A DNA stretch of 64,000 nt, taken from positions 97,242 through 161,241 of the forward strand of contig NZ_MOBR01000016.1 of assembly GCF_003732705.1 (NCBI RefSeq). The letters run 5' to 3'. The stretch comes from Pseudomonas frederiksbergensis (lineage in GTDB: Bacteria > Pseudomonadota > Gammaproteobacteria > Pseudomonadales > Pseudomonadaceae). A model generated the notes under the pieces. It searched no databases, had not been told where the DNA came from, and saw only the letters and a list, made by a program, of their open reading frames with translations. The number at the start of each line of letters is the position of its first letter. The first letter of the stretch is position 1. Below, one piece after another: positions 26,219 through 36,000 of this stretch. Made by a program: the position numbers and the translations under genes.

Positions 26219-27130
26219 ATGATTAAACAACGCACACTGAAAAATATTATCCGTGCCACAGGTGTAGGCCTGCACTCCGGGGAGAAGGTATACCTGACCC
26301 TCAAGCCTGCGCCTATCGACACCGGCATCGTGTTTGTTCGTGCCGATCTGGACCCTGTGGTGCAGATTCCTGCTCGCGCGGAAAACGTTGGCGAAACCAC
26401 GATGTCGACCACGCTGGTCAACGGTGACGTCAAAGTGGATACGGTGGAGCACTTGCTCTCGGCCATGGCTGGCCTGGGCATCGATAACGCCTACGTCGAG
26501 CTCTCCGCGTCCGAAGTTCCAATCATGGATGGTAGCGCTGGACCTTTCGTATTCCTGATTCAATCGGCCGGCCTGGAAGAGCAGGACGCCGCCAAGAAGT
26601 TCATCCGGATCCTGCGGGAAGTGACAGTGGAAGACGGCGACAAGCGCGCCACTTTCGTCCCTTTCGAAGGTTTCAAAGTGAGCTTCGAGATCGATTTCGA
26701 TCACCCGGTTTTCCGTAACCGCACACAAAGTGCAAGCGTGGATTTTTCCAGCACTTCGTTCGTAAAAGAAGTCAGCCGCGCCCGTACCTTTGGTTTCATG
26801 AGTGACATTGAGTACCTGCGCAAGCACAACCTCGCACTCGGCGGCAGCGTTGAAAACGCTATTGTGGTCGACGCGGATGGTGTACTGAACGAAGACGGCC
26901 TTCGCTATGAAGACGAATTCGTGAAGCACAAAATCCTCGATGCAATTGGTGACCTCTACCTGCTGGGCAATAGCCTGATTGGTGAGTTCAAGGGCTTCAA
27001 GTCCGGACACGCATTGAACAACCAGCTGCTGCGCAAGTTGATTGAGCAGACAGATGCTTGGGAAGTCGTGACTTTCGAAGACGCCAGCACTGCACCGATC
27101 TCTTACATGCGTCCTGTTGCGGCCGTGTAA
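26219..27130 (+). CDS. lpxC: UDP-3-O-acyl-N-acetylglucosamine deacetylase
   Basis: LpxC carries out the committed step of lipid A synthesis, a zinc-dependent deacetylation. The 303-aa protein begins MIKQRTLKNIIRATGVGLHSG. The zinc ligands are visible in VEHLLSAM (His near 79) and KHKILDAIGDLYLLG (His near 238 and Asp near 242), with the nearby FKSGHALNN carrying the catalytic-region histidine. It closes the dcw cluster and is followed by a terminator. The preceding gap suggests it can be expressed independently of ftsZ. Confidence 0.97.
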   Translation: MIKQRTLKNIIRATGVGLHSGEKVYLTLKPAPIDTGIVFVRADLDPVVQIPARAENVGETTMSTTLVNGDVKVDTVEHLLSAMAGLGIDNAYVELSASEVPIMDGSAGPFVFLIQSAGLEEQDAAKKFIRILREVTVEDGDKRATFVPFEGFKVSFEIDFDHPVFRNRTQSASVDFSSTSFVKEVSRARTFGFMSDIEYLRKHNLALGGSVENAIVVDADGVLNEDGLRYEDEFVKHKILDAIGDLYLLGNSLIGEFKGFKSGHALNNQLLRKLIEQTDAWEVVTFEDASTAPISYMRPVAAV

Positions 27131-27153
27131 GCAAAAAACCTCTCTAGTTTTTT

Positions 27154-27182
27154 AAAGGCTGCCTTCGGGTGGCCTTTTTTTA
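27154..27182 (+). terminator. Rho-independent terminator after lpxC
   Basis: AAAGGCTGCC-TTCG-GGTGGCCTTT: a 10-bp stem with two wobble pairs and a stable TTCG loop, followed by a T run. It ends the division cluster. Confidence 0.85.
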
Positions 27183-27193
27183 TGCCCGATGCC

Positions 27194-27304
27194 GATCGTT
27201 CCCACGCTCTGCGTGGGAATGCAGCCCGGGACGCTCCGCGTCCCATCCAACGCCGAACGCGGAGCGTCCGTTGAGGCATTCCCACGCAGAGCGTGGGAAC
27301 GATC
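27194..27304. repeat. REPIN, GATCGTTCCCACG class, abutting a stop codon
   Basis: A 111-nt inverted element: the left arm begins GATCGTTCCCACGC and the right arm 27276-27304 is its 29-nt perfect complement; inside are further dyads (ACGCTCCGCGT-type). A close copy lies at 30893-30997. The right end overlaps the stop codon (27303-27305) of the diguanylate cyclase gene. Confidence 0.9.
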
Positions 27305-28802
27305 ATCCGGCCACCACTCGATTGCGCCCCCCTTCCTTGGCCTGATACAACGCCTTGTCCGCCGCAAACAACAATTGTTCCAGGCTGATCTCGCTGGCGC
27401 TGGTCCAGGTACTTATCCCGATACTGACAGTCATCGGCGATTCCGCGCCCGCCACCAACGGCAGTTGCTCCACTGCGACGCGAATGGCTTCGGCAATCTG
27501 CCGCGCCCCTGCGCTGTCGGTTTCCGGCAGGATCACTGAAAACTCCTCGCCGCCATAGCGGGCGACCAGATCACTGGGCCGCCGCACATTGGCGCTGATC
27601 ACCTTGGCCAGTGAGCGCAGCGCATCATCACCGCCCTGATGACCATGCCGGTCATTGAACGCCTTGAAGTGGTCGGCATCGATCATTAACACCGACAACG
27701 GTAGCGCGGAGCGCTGGGCGCGAAACCATTCGTGGCGCAGGACCTGATCCAGGGTTCGGCGGTTGGCCATGCCCGTCAGGGCATCGGTGGCGGCCAATTG
27801 CGCCAGGTCCCGCTCGGCGTTGTGGCGCAGGCGCAGTTCGCGACTCAACAACCAGGCCAACCAGAGCAGACCGATGCACAACACGCCGGTGGCACCGCTG
27901 ATCACCACTGCCGTGCGCTCCCAGGTGGCGAACACTTCGTCGCTGGACAGGGCGACAATCACCGTCAACGGCAAATTGCCGACCCTGGAAAAGGTGTACA
28001 AGCGCTTCTGGTGGTCGATGCTCGACACACTGCTGAAGCTGCCGCTGCCCTCGCGCAGGATGCGCACGACATTCGGCCGGCTGGCGAAGCTTTTGCCGAT
28101 CGAGTCGCTTTGCAGGTAGGGCTTTTGCGCCAGCAGGATACCGTCGTTATTGATGATGTTCAGGGTGCTGTCATCGCCGATGTCCAGGCTGTTGAACAAT
28201 TCATCGAAGTACGCCAGGCGCATCGACGCCACGGCCACCCCAAGAAACTCCCCGGTGGGCGAGGCGATGCGCCGGCTGAAGCTGATCCGCCACTGGTCCT
28301 TGTCTTCGCAATCGCAGCGGGGTTTGAACGGGCGGCTGATGAACATTCCGCTGTCACGGTTGGACACATGGGCGACGAAGTAATCACGATCGGCGAAGTT
28401 GCCCGGTTTCGGCTCGATCAGTGACGAATCGGCCAGGACCTCTCCGTGCTTGTCCAGCAACAGGATGTCACCCTTGAAACGCGCCGTGGAGGAGCGATCA
28501 AACAGCACCAGATGGCGGACCTGTGGTGGCATCTGTTTCAGATCATCCCGTTGTGAGGCGGCAATCAGCCCTTGCAGGGTCAAGTCATAGAGTTCGACCG
28601 TGCGCAGCACGTCGGCATCAATCAGTTGGGCAATGGTTGTCGCGCTACGGGTCGCGGCCTGCTGAGCGTTGGCGTGCTCGCGGATCAGCAGGAAGGTCAC
28701 GATACTGAGAATCGCGATGACGGTCAGGCAACTGCCGAGTATCAGCAGGAGCTCAGGACGTCCGGTCCGGCCTGGAATGTAGGGGGTTCGGCTCGCGGTC
28801 AT
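27303..28802 (-). CDS. Membrane-bound diguanylate cyclase with periplasmic sensor domain
   Basis: A predicted c-di-GMP synthase of 499 aa. An N-terminal membrane helix (about residues 18-40) and a second one near residues 300-325 bracket a roughly 250-residue periplasmic region of double-CACHE type (it contains FADRDYFVAHVSNRDSGMFIS and an extended sensor core). The GGDEF domain follows, with active-site GGEEF (ARYGGEEFSVILP) and an inhibitory I-site RPSD five residues before it. Both features predict active, product-inhibited synthesis. The ligand is unknown. Its TGA is partly supplied by the adjoining REPIN. It stands alone, separated by repeats from both neighbours. Confidence 0.93.
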   Translation of the reverse strand: MTASRTPYIPGRTGRPELLLILGSCLTVIAILSIVTFLLIREHANAQQAATRSATTIAQLIDADVLRTVELYDLTLQGLIAASQRDDLKQMPPQVRHLVLFDRSSTARFKGDILLLDKHGEVLADSSLIEPKPGNFADRDYFVAHVSNRDSGMFISRPFKPRCDCEDKDQWRISFSRRIASPTGEFLGVAVASMRLAYFDELFNSLDIGDDSTLNIINNDGILLAQKPYLQSDSIGKSFASRPNVVRILREGSGSFSSVSSIDHQKRLYTFSRVGNLPLTVIVALSSDEVFATWERTAVVISGATGVLCIGLLWLAWLLSRELRLRHNAERDLAQLAATDALTGMANRRTLDQVLRHEWFRAQRSALPLSVLMIDADHFKAFNDRHGHQGGDDALRSLAKVISANVRRPSDLVARYGGEEFSVILPETDSAGARQIAEAIRVAVEQLPLVAGAESPMTVSIGISTWTSASEISLEQLLFAADKALYQAKEGGRNRVVAG

Positions 28803-28911
28803 GGTTCTGATGTCTGCTGAAGGGGCTTAGTAAGCGTAGTCCGATAAACGCCGTTTCCCGAGGGGGCGTGCGCTTATCACAGATCATTCACGGAAAATTG
28901 GGCAGGAACAA

Positions 28912-29005
28912 CCTGTGGGAGCGAGCCTGCTCGCGAAGACGGAGTTTCAGTCGACATCATCATCAACTGACACACCGCTTTCGCGAGCAGGCTCGCTCCC
29001 ACAGG
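28912..29005. repeat. REPIN, TGTGGGAGC class
   Basis: Inverted pair CTGTGGGAGCGAGCCTGCTC ... GCTCGCTCCCACAG around a spacer containing GTCGACATCATC. It lies between the convergent-free 3' end of the porin gene and the 5' side of the diguanylate cyclase gene. Spacer and arms resemble the element at 60107-60196. Confidence 0.9.
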
Positions 29006-29032
29006 TTTTGTGTTGTTAGGTCAGGACTGGGG

Positions 29033-30352
29033 TTAGAACACGTTGATCGGGTAGTCGACGATCACACGGTATTCATCCGTGTCCTGATCCAGCGCGCCAT
29101 ATCCATTACCACCACGGTTGGTCGCCCATTGCAGGCGCACCGCCAGGTCCTTGGCCTTGCCCTCCTGGACGACGTACTTCAGATCAATGTCGCGTTCCCA
29201 GTGCTTGGCGTGTTTGCCATCGGCGCTGTACCACGAGGCGTAGCCCTTGCTGTCTGGATCGACCTTGGTCAGGTCGGTTTCACCTCGTGAATAGGAAACC
29301 GCCGAGGTCAGGCCGGGCAGGCCGAGCCCCACGAAATCGTAGGCGTACTTGAGCTTCCACGAGCGCTCGTTGGGGCCGTTGAAGTCCGAGTATTGCTGGG
29401 AGTTGTCCAGGTAGATGCTGTCGCCCTGGCTGATGTAGTCGAACGGCGTATTGCCGTTGACCCGCTGATAGGCGGCCGTGACGCTGTGATTGCCCACGCC
29501 CACGGTGAAATGCAGGCTGTAGGTGTTGTTGTCGATGTTGCCCAGCAGCGCATCGCCGGTGTCTTGCGTGTGATAGAAGTGCAAGCCGGGGTTGAGGCTG
29601 ACCAGGTCGTTGAGCTGATAGGTGTAATCCAGATCGTAGTAGTACTGGTTCCAGATGTCCTTGAGCTCGGCGGCATCCAGGCTGCTGGTCAGGCCCGGCA
29701 AACCGCTCCAGGCCACGCCGGCCCAGTTCAGGTGCTGGCTCTCGTCGCCGTCGGCGAGGCTGCCATAGGACGTGCCGATCCGCGTGTGGCCGCTCTGGTT
29801 GTAAGGCTTGGTGAAGCTGGCCTGGCCGCCTTCGATGAGGAAACCGTCGAAGCTGTGGTTGGTCAGGCTGACGCCACGAAACGTCTGGGGCAGCATGCGG
29901 CTTTCACCACCGGCGATCACCGGGTTGGTGAGAAACAGGTCGCCAGCCTTCAGCTCGGTATCAAAGGCGCGCATTTTCAGCGTCCCGCCTGCCGTGGAGA
30001 ACGACCCCGGCGCTTTGCCGTTGCCATCGCTGACCGGCAGGATGCTCGAATTGTCAGTGCCGCCACCGCCGTCGAGTTTCAATCCGAGCATGGCGTGGGC
30101 ATCAATACCGAAACCGACGGTGCCTTGGGTGAAACCGGATTCGAACTTGCCGAGAAACCCTTGGCCCCATTCAATGTTGTCATCGGTGTGTTGATGGCGG
30201 TTGCGGTTCATGTAGTAGTTGCGGGCGTTGAGGTTGAGGCTCGACCCTTCGACAAAACCTTCGCGGCTGGATTCATCGGCGGCCTGTGCATTGGCGGCCA
30301 TCGTTGCAGCGATTGCAATGAACAACGGACTGAGTTTCAGAGAAAAAGACAC
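29033..30352 (-). CDS. OprD-family outer-membrane porin
   Basis: A 439-aa member of the OprD/Occ family of substrate-selective porins that import amino acids, peptides or small carboxylates. The signal peptide (LFIAIAATMAANAQAA) is followed by the family start FVEGSSLNLNARNYYMNR; the body is rich in alternating aromatic beta strands and ends with a strand finishing YPINVF, the terminal Phe expected for BAM recognition. The start is a GTG with AAGGAG 11 nt upstream. Which substrate it takes cannot be told from sequence, and no neighbouring catabolic gene helps. Confidence 0.9.
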   Translation of the reverse strand: MSFSLKLSPLFIAIAATMAANAQAADESSREGFVEGSSLNLNARNYYMNRNRHQHTDDNIEWGQGFLGKFESGFTQGTVGFGIDAHAMLGLKLDGGGGTDNSSILPVSDGNGKAPGSFSTAGGTLKMRAFDTELKAGDLFLTNPVIAGGESRMLPQTFRGVSLTNHSFDGFLIEGGQASFTKPYNQSGHTRIGTSYGSLADGDESQHLNWAGVAWSGLPGLTSSLDAAELKDIWNQYYYDLDYTYQLNDLVSLNPGLHFYHTQDTGDALLGNIDNNTYSLHFTVGVGNHSVTAAYQRVNGNTPFDYISQGDSIYLDNSQQYSDFNGPNERSWKLKYAYDFVGLGLPGLTSAVSYSRGETDLTKVDPDSKGYASWYSADGKHAKHWERDIDLKYVVQEGKAKDLAVRLQWATNRGGNGYGALDQDTDEYRVIVDYPINVF

Positions 30353-30456
30353 GTGCGGTACAGCTCCTTTTGGGTCATTAACGTCAGTTCATGGATCGAC
30401 GTTTTTTACTTCTTGTTTAGGGAGACGAAGCGGGAGGTGTTTTCTGCACAATAAAA

Positions 30457-30486
30457 AAAGCCGCTGATAGCAGCGGCTTTGAAGAC
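30457..30486 (-). terminator. Rho-independent terminator (minus strand) for the small secreted protein gene
   Basis: Perfect 10-bp stem AAAGCCGCTG-ATAG-CAGCGGCTTT; on the minus strand it is followed by TTTTTTTATT (plus-strand 30449-30456), 66 nt after the stop of the gene at 30546. Confidence 0.85.
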
Positions 30487-30545
30487 AACTTTTCAAAGGG
30501 AAGAGCCGATGAAAAGTGTCGAGGGAAACAGAGCGATACGGTGGA

Positions 30546-30770
30546 TCAGCTGTCTTTCTCAACCGTTGGCCGGGCTGCAGAAGTGGACGCTTGAGGGGTT
30601 TGCTCAGCATCGCGCGCCTTGGCGGTCATCTCGGCCTGTGCCTGTTGGAACGCTTTGGCCCGCGTCGCATTCTGTGCGACGAAGGACGGCGATTCTTCAG
30701 CCATGGCGACCGGAGACAGGAACAAAGTGGACAAAACGAAAGCGCTGGCAATACCCATGGTGTTGGACAT
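30546..30770 (-). CDS. Small secreted protein of unknown function
   Basis: A 74-aa product with an N-terminal signal peptide (MGIASAFVLSTLFLSPVAMA, cleavage likely after AMA) and a short mature part of about 55 residues rich in Ala, Gln, Thr and Ser, without cysteine. GAAGG 8 nt before ATG 30770 favours this start over an ATG eight codons upstream. A good terminator follows, which supports a real transcription unit. No family recognised. It is close to a metal-type two-component system and RND pump, and small secreted proteins often belong to such regulons, but nothing here proves a link. Confidence 0.65.
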   Translation of the reverse strand: MSNTMGIASAFVLSTLFLSPVAMAEESPSFVAQNATRAKAFQQAQAEMTAKARDAEQTPQASTSAARPTVEKDS

Positions 30771-30892
30771 CTTTAAAACCTTCTTGCTTGGCAAGTGCTG
30801 TTTAGTGCGCCAAGGTTAAGGTTCAAGGACGATGGGAAACAGAGCGGATTTCAGAAAGGACTGTTGCGGATAAAGCAAAGATCGCAGCCTTT

Positions 30893-30997
30893 GATCGTTC
30901 CCACGCTCTGCGTGGGAATGCCTCAAGGGACGCTCCGCGTTCCAATGGGACGCGGAGCGTCCCGGGCTGCATTCCCACGCAGAGCGTGGGAACGATC
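30893..30997. repeat. REPIN, GATCGTTCCCACG class, second copy
   Basis: 105-nt element with arms GATCGTTCCCACGCTCTGCG ... and its exact complement, and inner dyads GGGACGCTCCGCGT/ACGCGGAGCGTCCC. It ends one base short of the sensor-kinase stop codon (30999-31001), the same relation as the copy at 27194-27304. Confidence 0.9.
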
Positions 30998-30998
30998 A

Positions 30999-32363
30999 TC
31001 AAACCGGGAGATGGATACCGAAGGTATTCATCCCATGATCACTGCGCACAAACACATCCCCGCCATGCATCAGCGCAATCGCTTTCACAATCGCCAAACC
31101 GAGCCCGTGGTTGTTGCCGCTGTTACTGCGCGACGCATCCACCCGATAAAACCGCTCGAACAACCGCGGCAGGTGCTCACTGGCAATCGGCGACCCCGGA
31201 TTGGCCACGCCGATACTCACCTGATGCTCCTCAACCTCGATCCGCACCTCAATCACCTGCCCAGGCTGGGTGTGCTGCACCGCATTGCTCAGCAAATTGA
31301 TCAACGCCCGACGCAGATGCGCGATTTCGATCCGCACTTGCGCATCACCGCTGACCTGCACCTGAACCTGGGCATCTTCCAGAATGAAATCCAGATACTC
31401 CAAAGTCGTGGCCACTTCATCGGCCAGGGATGTGGAGGTCAGTTTGGTGGCCTTGCTGCCCTGGTCGGCGCTGGCGAGGAACAGCATGTCATTGATAATC
31501 GAGCGCAGCCGTTCCAGTTCTTCGAGGTTCGATTGCAGCACTTCGAAATAATGTTCCGCCGAACGTCCTCGGGTCAGCGCCACTTGCGTCTGGCCAATCA
31601 GGTTGGTCAGCGGCGAGCGCAATTCGTGGGCGACGTCGGCGTTGAACGACTCCAGGCGCGAATAAGCCTGCTCAACCCGTTCCAGCGTGGAGTTGAACGA
31701 ACTGACAAACTGATCCAGCTCCGGCGGCAACGGCGACAGGCGCAAGCGCCCCGCACGCAATGGCGGCGCCAGGCGCTGGGCTTCCTGGGACAACTTGATC
31801 AACGGCTTGAGGCCGATCCGCGCCACCCAGTAACCCAGGGCCGAAGCCAGCAGCACACCGATAATCGCCAGGCTGATCAGGGCAATCAGCAAATGATGCT
31901 GGGTCTGTAGAAATGTCTCGGTGTCGATGCCGATCATGAAGCGCAATGGCGGGCGCTGGTCCTTGGCCGGAAACTGGCTGACCAGTACTTTCAATGGATA
32001 AGAGTGATCCGGCAGCAACAAGTCCCGCCGGCCCAGCGGTCCTTCAGCAAATGCGCGGATCTGCGGGGTGATGTTGCCGTATTCGTACTGCGGATTGCCG
32101 CTGATGATCCAGAAACTGATGCGCTTGTCTTCTTCGCCGAGCAACTTGAGCTTGTTGTTGATCTTCACCCAATGCTCGGGCGTACCGTAACGGCCGACCG
32201 TGGATTCGAGCACGCTGTAACGTGCGTCCAATTCGGCTTCGGGCAACAGGCCCAAGCCCTTGTCGACCTGCTGATACAACGCCCAGCCGATCAACAGAAA
32301 CACCAGCAGCGCCACCAGCGTAAACATCCCGCTCAGACGCAGCGCGATCGAGTTACTGGACAC
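30999..32363 (-). CDS. Sensor histidine kinase (heavy-metal sensor family)
   Basis: A 454-aa inner-membrane kinase that should phosphorylate the response regulator encoded just upstream. Two membrane helices (about residues 10-32 and 155-180) bracket a periplasmic sensor domain; a HAMP linker follows, then the H-box AHELRSPLTNLIGQ and the ATP-binding domain with NLLSNAVQHTQPG and GLGLAIVKAI. The start is a GTG overlapping the regulator's stop; a longer frame extends into the regulator gene but gives no membrane start. Similarity is to the CusS/CopS type, but the true signal may instead be a pump substrate. Confidence 0.9.
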   Translation of the reverse strand: MSSNSIALRLSGMFTLVALLVFLLIGWALYQQVDKGLGLLPEAELDARYSVLESTVGRYGTPEHWVKINNKLKLLGEEDKRISFWIISGNPQYEYGNITPQIRAFAEGPLGRRDLLLPDHSYPLKVLVSQFPAKDQRPPLRFMIGIDTETFLQTQHHLLIALISLAIIGVLLASALGYWVARIGLKPLIKLSQEAQRLAPPLRAGRLRLSPLPPELDQFVSSFNSTLERVEQAYSRLESFNADVAHELRSPLTNLIGQTQVALTRGRSAEHYFEVLQSNLEELERLRSIINDMLFLASADQGSKATKLTSTSLADEVATTLEYLDFILEDAQVQVQVSGDAQVRIEIAHLRRALINLLSNAVQHTQPGQVIEVRIEVEEHQVSIGVANPGSPIASEHLPRLFERFYRVDASRSNSGNNHGLGLAIVKAIALMHGGDVFVRSDHGMNTFGIHLPV

Positions 32364-33030
32364 CGCGACTCTCCAGCACATAACCCATGCCACGAATCGT
32401 GTGCAGCAACTTCTCGTCGAATGGCCCGTCGAGCTTGGCCCGCAGGCGTTTGATCGCGACTTCGACGACGTTGGCGTCGCTGTCGAAATTGATGTCCCAG
32501 ACCATCTCGGCAATCGCGGTTTTCGACAGGATTTCACCCTGGCGCCGCGCCAATACGCTGAGCAGCGAGAACTCCTTGGCCGTCAAGTCCAGGCGCGTGC
32601 CGGCGCGGGTGGCCTTGCGGCTGATCAAATCGATCCACAGGTCGGCGATGCTCACTTGCACCGGTTCATGGCCGCCGCTGCGCCGGGTCAACGCTTGCAG
32701 GCGCGCCACCAATTCAAGGAAAGAAAACGGTTTGCCGAGGTAATCATCGGCGCCATCGCGCAGGCCTTTGATGCGGTCTTCCACGCGCTCGCGGGCGGTG
32801 AGCATTATCACCGGGGTTTGCTTGCGCGCGCGCAAGGCTCGCAGTACGCCGAAGCCGTCGAGGCCCGGCAACATCACGTCGAGGATGATCACCGCGTAGT
32901 CGCTTTCCAGCGCCAGGTGCAGGCCTTCGACGCCGTCCCGCGCCAGGTCCACGGTGTAACCCTGTTCCGTCAGGCCGCGGTGCAGATAATCCGCGGTTTT
33001 TTCTTCATCTTCGATAATCAGAACGCGCAT
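32353..33030 (-). CDS. Response regulator, OmpR/PhoB family (heavy-metal type)
   Basis: A 225-aa DNA-binding regulator with an N-terminal receiver domain (IIEDEEKTADYL acidic pocket, phospho-acceptor Asp in ILDVMLPGLDG near residue 51, TARE and Lys in GKPFSFLELVAR) and a C-terminal winged helix (SRKATRAGTRLDLTAKEFSLL ... VDLIS-type). LHRGLTEQGYTVDLARDG resembles CusR/CopR/IrlR regulators. It sits 9 nt after the RND pump gene and overlaps the kinase start by 11 nt, so pump and regulators form one operon. Confidence 0.92.
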   Translation of the reverse strand: MRVLIIEDEEKTADYLHRGLTEQGYTVDLARDGVEGLHLALESDYAVIILDVMLPGLDGFGVLRALRARKQTPVIMLTARERVEDRIKGLRDGADDYLGKPFSFLELVARLQALTRRSGGHEPVQVSIADLWIDLISRKATRAGTRLDLTAKEFSLLSVLARRQGEILSKTAIAEMVWDINFDSDANVVEVAIKRLRAKLDGPFDEKLLHTIRGMGYVLESRGVQ

Positions 33031-33039
33031 GACCCCGCC

Positions 33040-36000
33040 TCAGTCTGTGGTCGCCAGTGCCGGCAGTGGCTCTGGATTGGGTCTATGGAAAAGTCGCTCA
33101 AGCCACAAGTATATGACCGGAGTGGTAAACAGCGTCAGCGCCTGACTCACCAGCAGGCCGCCGACTACGGCAATCCCCAGTGGCTGGCGCAGTTCGGCGC
33201 CGGTGCCGTAGCCGAGCATCAGCGGCAACGCGCCGAGCAGGGCGGCGAGGGTGGTCATGATGATCGGCCGGAACCGCGTGATACAGGCCTGGAAAATCGC
33301 CTCTTCCGGCGGCAAGCCACCCTTGCGCTGGGCTTCGAGGGCGAAGTCGATCATCAGGATGCCGTTTTTCTTGACGATGCCGATCAGCAACACCAGACCG
33401 ATCAACGCCATGATCGAAAAGTCCTGGCCCCAGATCCACAGCATGATCACCGCGCCGAGCCCCGCCGACGGCAGGGTCGAGATGATGGTCAGCGGATGGA
33501 CGAAGCTTTCATAAAGCACGCCGAGAATGATGTACACCGCCACCAGCGCCGCCAGAATCAGCCACGGCTGGCTGGCCAGCGAACTCTGGAACGCCTGGGC
33601 CGCGCCCTGGAAATTACCGCTGATCGCCGCCGGCATGCCGATTTCGGCCTTGGCCTGATTGAGCAAAATCACCGCGTCGCCCAATGCAACGCCGGGTGCC
33701 AGGTTGAACGACAGGTTGGCGGCGGGGAACATCCCGTCGTGGGCGATGGACAGCGGGCCAATGGTCGGTGCATCGAACTTCGCCAGGGCCGACAACGGCA
33801 CCATTTCACCGCTCAACGGCGAGCGCAGGTAGAAATAGTTCAGGCTTTCGGCCTTGCCGCGCTGCTTGGTGTCCAGCTCCAGAATCACGTTGTACTGGTT
33901 GATCTGGGTCTGGAACTCGTTGATCTGCCGCTGGCCGAAGGCGTCATACAACGCTTCGTCGACATCGCTGGCGGTCAGGCCAAAACGAGCCGCCGCGCTG
34001 CGGTCGATGCTGATGTGGGTGATGCTGCCGCCCAGTTGCAGGTCGTTGGAAATGTCGCGGAACGCCGGGTTGGTCCGCAGCTTGTCCGTCAGGCGCTGGG
34101 TCCAGGTGCTGAGTGTCGGGCCGTCGTTGCTCTTGAGCACGTATTGGTACTGGGCGCGGCTCGGGCCGGAACTGAGGTTGATATCCTGGCCGGCGCGCAG
34201 GTACAGTACGATGCCGGGGACTTTCATCAGTTGCGGGCGAATCCGGTCGATGAACTGGCTGGCGGTCACATCACGGTCGCCGCGTTTTTTCAGGGCAATC
34301 CAGAACCGGCCGTTGGCGATGGTCTGGTTGCTGCCGGAAACGCCGACGGAGTGGGAAAACGCCTGGACCGCCGGATCTGCCGCGACGATTTCCGCCATCG
34401 CCAGGTGTTTTTTCACCATGTCGCCGTAGGAAATGTCCGCAGCCGCTTCGGTGGTGCCAAGGACGAAACCGGTGTCCTGAATCGGGAAGAAGCCTTTGGG
34501 GATGAAGATGTAACCGGCGATGGCCAGGCCCAGGGACAAGCAGAACACCCCAATCATCAGCTTCTGATGGGCGAGGGCGCGGCGCAGTAGTTTTTCGTAG
34601 CCCGCCAGCAAGCGTTCGCCAAAGGTCGGTTTGCTGTGGGCATGATGCACCGGCGCACGCATGAACAACGCGGCCAGGGTTGGCGCCAACGTCAGCGACA
34701 CCACCACCGAAATCATGATGGTCGAGGTCGCGGTCAGGGCGAATTCTTTAAACAACCGCCCGACCACACCGCCCATAAACAGCAACGGAATAAACGCGGC
34801 GACCAGCGAGAAACTGATCGAGACCACGGTGAAACCAATCTCGCCGGCACCTTTGATCGCGGCCTCGCGCATGCCGTCGCCAGCCTCCAGGTGACGGTGA
34901 ATGTTTTCCACCACCACAATCGCATCGTCCACCACAAACCCCACGGCCACCACGATGGCCACCAGGGTCAGGTTGTTCAGGCTGAAGCCCATGATGTACA
35001 TCAGGGCGAAACTGGCGGTCAGCGACACACCGAGCACCGCCGACACAATCATGGTCGCCGACCACTGACGCAGGAACAGCGCCATCACCGCCACCACCAG
35101 CATGATCGCGATCAGCAGGGTGATTTCCACTTCGTGCAACGACGCGCGGATGGTCTGGGTGCGGTCGATCAACACCTTGACCTGCACCGAGGCCGGCAAC
35201 ATCGCTTCCAGGCCTGGCAGGGCGGCTTGAATCCGATCCACGGTTTCGACGATGTTCGCCCCCGGTTGCCGGGAAATCACCAGGTTCACACCAGGTTGAT
35301 CGCCGGCCCAGGCCTGGACGTAGGCATCTTCCGAACCGTTGACGACTTTGGCGACATCTTTGAGGTGAACCGGTGCACCGTCCTTGTAGGAAACAATGAG
35401 TTGGCTGTATTCGTCGGGGTGGAACAACTGGTCGTTGGTGGACAGGGTCGAAATGCTCGACTCACCGTACAACGCACCTTTGGCCAGGTTGAGGCTGGTC
35501 TGCTGGATTGCCAGGCGAATGTCCGCCAGGGTCAGGCCGATAGCGGCCAGTTTGTCGGCTGACGCTTGAACGCGGATCGCCGGACGTTGCTGACCGGTGA
35601 TGTTGATTTGGCCTACACCGTCGATCTGACTGATCTGACGCGAGAGCAGGGTTTCCACCAGGTCACTGAGTTCGGTGCCGGGCATTTGTGTGGAGCTGAC
35701 GCTGAGGATCAGCACCGGGCTATCGGCCGGGTTGACCTTCTTCCAGGTTGGCAGAGTCGGCATGTCCTTGGGCAGTTTGCCGGCGGCGGTGTTGATCGCG
35801 GCCTGGACTTCCTGGGCGGCGGTGTCGATGCTTTTATCGAGGGTGAATTGCAGGGTCAGCAGGCTCGAGCCCAATGCGCTGCTGGAGGTCATTTGGGTCA
35901 TGCCGGGGATGGCACTGAATTGCACCTCCAGCGGCGTGGCCACCGATGAGGCCATGGTGTCAGGGCTGGCGCCGGGCAGTTGCGCGTTGACCTGAATCGT

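Noticed and set aside
28912..29005. CRISPR-like repeated palindromes
   Set aside because: The repeats are dispersed inverted REP pairs, not regularly spaced direct repeats with unique spacers; no cas gene is present.
30795..31910. 371-codon plus-strand frame
   Set aside because: It begins upstream of a REPIN, reads straight through it and continues antisense to the sensor kinase.
32401..34590. 729-codon plus-strand open frame opposite the RND pump and regulator
   Set aside because: It is antisense to clear RND and response-regulator genes, crosses a gene boundary, and has shadow-frame composition.
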